From assembly GCA_963724365.1 (NCBI GenBank), contig CAVRUR010000001.1, forward strand, positions 1-64,000: a stretch of 64,000 nucleotides of DNA, read 5' to 3'. The notes under the pieces are model-generated. The model worked only from the letters and a program-made list of their open reading frames with translations, was not told where the DNA came from and ran no database searches. The position numbers and the translations under genes were made by a program. This stretch comes from JALORV01 sp963724365. GTDB lineage: Bacteria > Pseudomonadota > Gammaproteobacteria > Burkholderiales > Burkholderiaceae_F. Of this stretch, positions 60,385 through 64,000 are shown one piece after another (the stretch's first letter is position 1; each line of letters begins with the position of its first letter).

Positions 60385-60912
60385 CTACAAAGGTCGCGCG
60401 AACATCATTTCCCGCGCACGGAAACCAACCGATTCGTACAGATGGCGCGCGGACCGGTTGGGGGCCGCCATCTCCAGCCGAGCCTGCGTCGCACCCCGAC
60501 CGCGCGCCCAATCGAGCGCCAGCCGCGTCAGCCGACGGGCCAGGCCAAGGCGGCGCGCCGACGACACGATGTAGAGCGAGTGCAGATAGACACGACGACG
60601 CACGTGCGCCAATCGATGCCGCGAGACAATCAGGTCGACGCCGATTGCACCCAGCAACTCGCCCCCCCGGACCGCGACGAAGAGGCGTGTGCGCGGACTG
60701 TCGATGGCGCGCCGCCAGTAGCGGCGCGCCTCACGCGTGTCGTGCCGCCGCGAAGCAACGTCCGGAATCAGGCTGTGCTCAGTTGCCGCCGCCGATGCGC
60801 CCAGCGCGGCCACGCCGGCGACATCGCGCCGCGTTGCTGCGCGCAGGACGATGCGGTGCACATGAGCGTGTACGACCCGGCACAGGGGTCCACGCGTGCG
60901 CGCAATGCTCAC
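60385..60912 (-). CDS. GNAT-family N-acetyltransferase inside the trp operon
   Basis: A 175-residue acetyltransferase with the GNAT fold: IVLRAATRRDVAGVAAL at the start, a central strand LFVAVRGGELLGAIGVDLI, the acetyl-CoA loop as SARRLGLARRLTRLALDWA (R-x-x-G-x-A/R variant), and C-terminal LEMAAPNRSARHLYESVGFRARE. ATG 60912 overlaps the trpD stop (ATGA). It is the only non-biosynthetic insert between trpD and trpC. Substrate unknown. Confidence 0.85.
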   Translation of the reverse strand: MSIARTRGPLCRVVHAHVHRIVLRAATRRDVAGVAALGASAAATEHSLIPDVASRRHDTREARRYWRRAIDSPRTRLFVAVRGGELLGAIGVDLIVSRHRLAHVRRRVYLHSLYIVSSARRLGLARRLTRLALDWARGRGATQARLEMAAPNRSARHLYESVGFRAREMMFARPL

Positions 60913-61941
60913 GCAGCCAGCCTTCGTGTCGTCGCGACAAATTCGTCGAGCTTGCGGCGCGCTGCACCGCTCGCGACGGCAGAACGCGCCTGTGCAATGC
61001 CTTCGCCGATCGAGTCGGCGACGTTGGCGGCATACAGCGCCACCCCGGCGTTGAAGATCACGATCTCGCGCGGCGTTCCCGGGACGTCGTCGAGCGCTTC
61101 CAGCACCATCGATCGCGACTCGTCCGGGCTGCCCACTTTCAGACCCCGGTTCGAGACCATCGACAGGCCGAAGTCCTCCGGGTGGATCTCGTACTCGCGC
61201 ACGGCGCCGTCCTTCAGTTCACCGACCAGCGTCGCCGCGCCGAGCGACACCTCATCCATGCCGTCCTTGCCATGCACCACCAGCACATGGTTCGAGCCGA
61301 GCTGCTGCAGCACGCGGACCTGGATGCCGACCAGGTCCGGGTGGAAACACGCCCATCACCTGGTTCGGTGCACCGGCGGGATTCGTCAGCGGCCCGAGAA
61401 TGTTGAAGATCGTGCGCACACCGAGTTCCTTGCGCACCGGTGCCGCGTGCTTCATCGCGGCATGATGGCTGGGCGCAAACATGAAGCCGATGCCGGTCTC
61501 CGCGATGCAGGTCGCCACCGCCGCGGGCGTCAGCACGATGTTCGCACCGAGCGACTCCAGCACGTCGGCACTGCCCGACCCGGACGAGACACTGCGCCCG
61601 CCGTGCTTGGCCACGCGCGCACCGGCTGCTGCAGCGACGAACATCGAGGCCGTCGAGATGTTGAACGTGTGCGCCGCATCCCCGCCCGTGCCACACAGGT
61701 CCACGAGGTTGGAGCGGTCGGCGGGCTCCACCTTCGTCGCGAACTCGCGCATGATCTGCGCGGCCGCCGCGATCTCGCCGATGGTCTCCTTCTTGACTCG
61801 CAGTCCCATCGTCAACGCTGCGATCTGCACCGGCGTGAGTTCGCCGCTCATCAGCCGCCGCCACAGCGACAGCATTTCGTCCTGGAAGATCTCGCGGTGT
61901 TCGATGCACCGAACCAGCGCTTCGCTCGGAGTTATGGGCAT
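60909..61941 (-). CDS. trpD: Anthranilate phosphoribosyltransferase (frameshifted)
   Basis: A ~343-residue enzyme. LVDLCGTGGDAAHTFNISTASMFVAAAAG binds PRPP; KHGGRSVSSGSGSADVLESLG is the anthranilate-binding motif; GVRTIFNILGPLTNPA follows. An extra C near 61347 (TTTCCACCC instead of TTTCACCC) shifts the frame; reading across gives VMGVFHPDLVGIQVRVLQQLGSNHVLVVHGKDGMDE. ATG 61941 behind AAAGGAG, overlapping trpG by 10 bp. Confidence 0.95.
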
Positions 61942-62525
61942 GGCACTCCTTTCGATCCACCCGGCCGCGCCAGAAAGTTGCGCAGCATCGTGTGCCCGTG
62001 TTCGGTGGCGATCGACTCCGGATGGAACTGCACGCCCTCGACCGGCAGCGTCTTGTGGCGCAGACCCATGATCTCGCCGTCGACGGTCCAGGCCGTGACT
62101 TCGAGGCACTCGGGCAACGAAGCCCGCTCGACCGCGAGCGAGTGATAGCGCGCCGCCTCGAACGGTGTCGGCAAACTGGCAAACACGCCGACCCCGGTGT
62201 GCGCGACGGGCGAAGTCTTGCCATGCATCAGCGTCTTCGCACGTATGACCTTGCCGCCGAAAGCCTGGCCGAGGGCCTGGTGCCCCAGGCACACGCCCAG
62301 TATCGGCACGCGTCCGGCAAAGCGCTCGAACACGCCGAGCGACACCCCGGCCTCGTTGGGCGTGCACGGACCGGGCGAGACGCAGATGCGGTCGGGCGAC
62401 AGCGCCTCGATCTGGTCGAGCGTGATCTCGTCGTTGCGAAAGACCCGCACGTCCTCGCCCAGTTCGCCGAAGTACTGCACGAGGTTGTAGGTAAACGAAT
62501 CGTAGTTGTCGATCATCAGCAACAT
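61932..62525 (-). CDS. trpG: Anthranilate synthase component 2 (glutamine amidotransferase)
   Basis: A 197-residue class I glutaminase: MLLMIDNYDSFTYNLVQYF start, VSPGPCTPNEAG, the nucleophile GVCLGHQALGQAFGG (Cys about 79), and VQFHPESIATEHGHTMLRNFL with the His-Glu pair. Supplies ammonia to TrpE. Complete. Starts 4 bp after the trpE stop. Confidence 0.96.
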   Translation of the reverse strand: MLLMIDNYDSFTYNLVQYFGELGEDVRVFRNDEITLDQIEALSPDRICVSPGPCTPNEAGVSLGVFERFAGRVPILGVCLGHQALGQAFGGKVIRAKTLMHGKTSPVAHTGVGVFASLPTPFEAARYHSLAVERASLPECLEVTAWTVDGEIMGLRHKTLPVEGVQFHPESIATEHGHTMLRNFLARPGGSKGVPCP

Positions 62526-62529
62526 GGCA

Positions 62530-64000
62530 CTACTCCGCATCGAAGCCGTCTTCGACCTGCTCGGCGGCCCGCAGCACGGCCCGTGCCTTGACTTCCGTCT
62601 CTTTCCATTCGCTCTCGGGCACGGAGTCGGCGACGATGCCGGCCGCGGCCTGTGCGTACAGCACGTTGCCCTTGATGACGCCGGTACGGATGACGATCGC
62701 GAGGTCCATGTCGCCATTGAACGACAAATAGCCGGCGGCACCGCCGTAGATGCCGCGCTTGACCGACTCGAGTTCGTCGATGATTTCCATCGCGCGCACC
62801 TTGGGCGCGCCCGACAGGGTGCCGGCCGGAAACGTCGCACGCAGCACGTCGAGGTTTGTCAGGCCGGGCTTGAGCACGCCCTCGACGTGGCTCACCAGGT
62901 GCTGCACGTGCGAGTATTTTTCGATCACGTACTGCTCCGTCACCCTGATGCTGCCGGTTTCGGCGATGCGACCGATGTCATTGCGCGCCAGATCGATCAG
63001 CATCAGGTGCTCGGCGCGTTCCTTCGGATCGGCCGCCAGCTCGGCCGCGAGGATCGAATCCTGTTCGGGCGTGGAGCCACGCGGCCGGGTGCCGGCGATC
63101 GGGCGGATCGCGACCATGCGCTTGCCCTCGCGGTCCTCGCTGCGCACCAGGATCTCCGGCGACGCGCCGACGACATGGAAGTCGCCGAAGTTGTAGAAGT
63201 ACATGTACGGCGACGGATTCAGCGTCCGCAGCGCGCGGTACAGCGACAGCGGCGAGTCGGCGAAAGGCTTGCGGATGCGCTGGCCGATCTGCACCTGCAT
63301 GACGTCGCCGGCAGCGATGTATTCCTTGGCGCGCGCCACCGCCGCGAGGTAGTCGCTCTTGGCGAACTCGCGATACTCCTCGCGGCGCACGCTGGCGCGC
63401 GCATGCGGCGGTTCGATCGGCCGCGCCAGACGCGTCTTCAGCTCGCGCAGCCGCTGGCGCGCCCGCGCGTGCGCCTCGGGCTGGCGCGGATCAGCGTAGA
63501 CAATCAGGTAGATGCGGCCCGCCAGGTTGTCGATGACCGCCACTTCCTCGGCCAGCAGCAGCAGGATGTCAGGCACGCCGAGGTCGTCGGGCTTGGTGCG
63601 TGCGAGCTTCTTCTCGATCACGCGCACCGTGTCGTAGCCGAAGTAGCCGGCCAGTCCGCCCGCGAAGCGCGGCAGTCCCGGCCGCAGCGCCACCTTGAAC
63701 TGCGCGGCGAACTGTCCGATCACGGCAAGCGGATCGCCGTCGTGCGTTTCCTTCACCCGCCCGCCTTCGACGATCTCGGTCGTGCAACCGTCGTCGCGGA
63801 TGAAAGAGCGCAACGAGGTGCGCGCGGCCAGGCCGATGAACGAGTAGCGACCGAAGCGCTCGCCGCCGACCACCGACTCGAGCAGGAAAGTATTGGGCTC
63901 GTTCGCGAGCTTCAGGTAGAGAGAAAGCGGCGTCTCGAGATCCGCGAAGCTCTCGGCGATCAGCGGGATGCGGTTGTAGCCCTGTGCCGCAAGGGCCTTG
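62530..64000 (-). CDS. trpE: Anthranilate synthase component 1 (partial, runs off window)
   Basis: At least 490 codons visible. Opening inside the window reads QGYNRIPLIAESFADLETPLS and LLESVVGGERFGRYSFIGL (the tryptophan-feedback element LLES is present). Catalytic part: GDVMQVQIGQRI, IRPIAGTRPRG, LMLIDLARNDIGR, FPAGTLSGAPKVRAMEIID and YGGAAGYLSFNGDMDLAIVIRT. Converts chorismate with TrpG-derived ammonia to anthranilate. The 5' end and any leader lie beyond base 64000. Confidence 0.96.
   Translation of the reverse strand, partial: KALAAQGYNRIPLIAESFADLETPLSLYLKLANEPNTFLLESVVGGERFGRYSFIGLAARTSLRSFIRDDGCTTEIVEGGRVKETHDGDPLAVIGQFAAQFKVALRPGLPRFAGGLAGYFGYDTVRVIEKKLARTKPDDLGVPDILLLLAEEVAVIDNLAGRIYLIVYADPRQPEAHARARQRLRELKTRLARPIEPPHARASVRREEYREFAKSDYLAAVARAKEYIAAGDVMQVQIGQRIRKPFADSPLSLYRALRTLNPSPYMYFYNFGDFHVVGASPEILVRSEDREGKRMVAIRPIAGTRPRGSTPEQDSILAAELAADPKERAEHLMLIDLARNDIGRIAETGSIRVTEQYVIEKYSHVQHLVSHVEGVLKPGLTNLDVLRATFPAGTLSGAPKVRAMEIIDELESVKRGIYGGAAGYLSFNGDMDLAIVIRTGVIKGNVLYAQAAAGIVADSVPESEWKETEVKARAVLRAAEQVEDGFDAE

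Noticed and set aside
60261..61406. 381-codon plus-strand frame across trpD/GNAT
   Set aside because: Antisense shadow of the trp genes, Arg/Pro/Ala-rich without motifs.

Overview
The window comes from a GC-rich chromosome of a betaproteobacterium, probably of the order Burkholderiales. Evidence for this is the 16S/23S/5S operon with tRNA-Ile and tRNA-Ala in the spacer, the trpE-trpG-trpD-(GNAT)-trpC-ung run, the IorAB-type molybdenum hydroxylase, NikR with a NiCoT permease, and an Anbu proteasome homologue next to a transglutaminase-like protein. No insertion sequence, prophage, CRISPR array or plasmid function is visible.

Layout. 0.3-12.5 kb holds small secreted or envelope proteins (c-type cytochrome, catalase-like protein, CHRD protein, CsbD, tiny membrane proteins), a diguanylate cyclase, N-formylglutamate amidohydrolase, the Anbu/transglutaminase pair, a lipase-like hydrolase and a Sel1-repeat protein. 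12.6-17.2 kb holds a DUF2807 beta-solenoid protein, a DUF2891 protein, a carotenoid/retinol-type FAD oxidoreductase and a patatin. 17.3-30.4 kb is a minus-strand block of two complete dipeptide-type ABC transporters; an M20 amidohydrolase and a lipoprotein sit inside the second one. 30.5-37.2 kb has a DUF3047 lipoprotein, a membrane-anchored protein of unknown function, a broken NAD(P)-binding gene, a penicillin acylase, a NiCoT nickel permease and nikR. 37.3-43.1 kb is a complete rRNA operon on the minus strand with promoter, boxA elements, processing stems and terminator; its 23S gene carries a ~180-nt intervening sequence in helix 45. 43.3-58.9 kb holds enoyl-CoA hydratase, a PAS/GAF/GGDEF/EAL protein, protoporphyrinogen oxidase, an acrylyl-CoA-reductase-like enzyme, iorAB, an exported methyltransferase, an amino-acid permease, a MocA-like protein, DUF599 and an M61 peptidase. 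58.9-64 kb is the trp block with ung, cut by the window edge inside trpE.

How the genes work together. The two Dpp-like systems plus the M20 amidohydrolase, M61 peptidase, penicillin acylase and N-formylglutamate amidohydrolase suggest a scavenger of peptides and acylated amino acids. NikR, its apparent operator and the NiCoT permease form a self-contained nickel-homeostasis unit. IorAB with a nearby MocA-like cytidylyltransferase points to a molybdenum hydroxylase on an N-heterocycle or aldehyde.

Quality warning. About 20 otherwise conserved genes need one or more frameshifts to be read full length, among them trpD, nikR, hemG, two ABC permeases, iorB, penicillin acylase and Anbu. One of them (the acrylyl-CoA-reductase-like gene) has two compensating shifts about 35 nt apart. 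This looks more like residual indel error in a long-read assembly than real gene decay, so frameshifted genes are annotated here over their inferred full extent.
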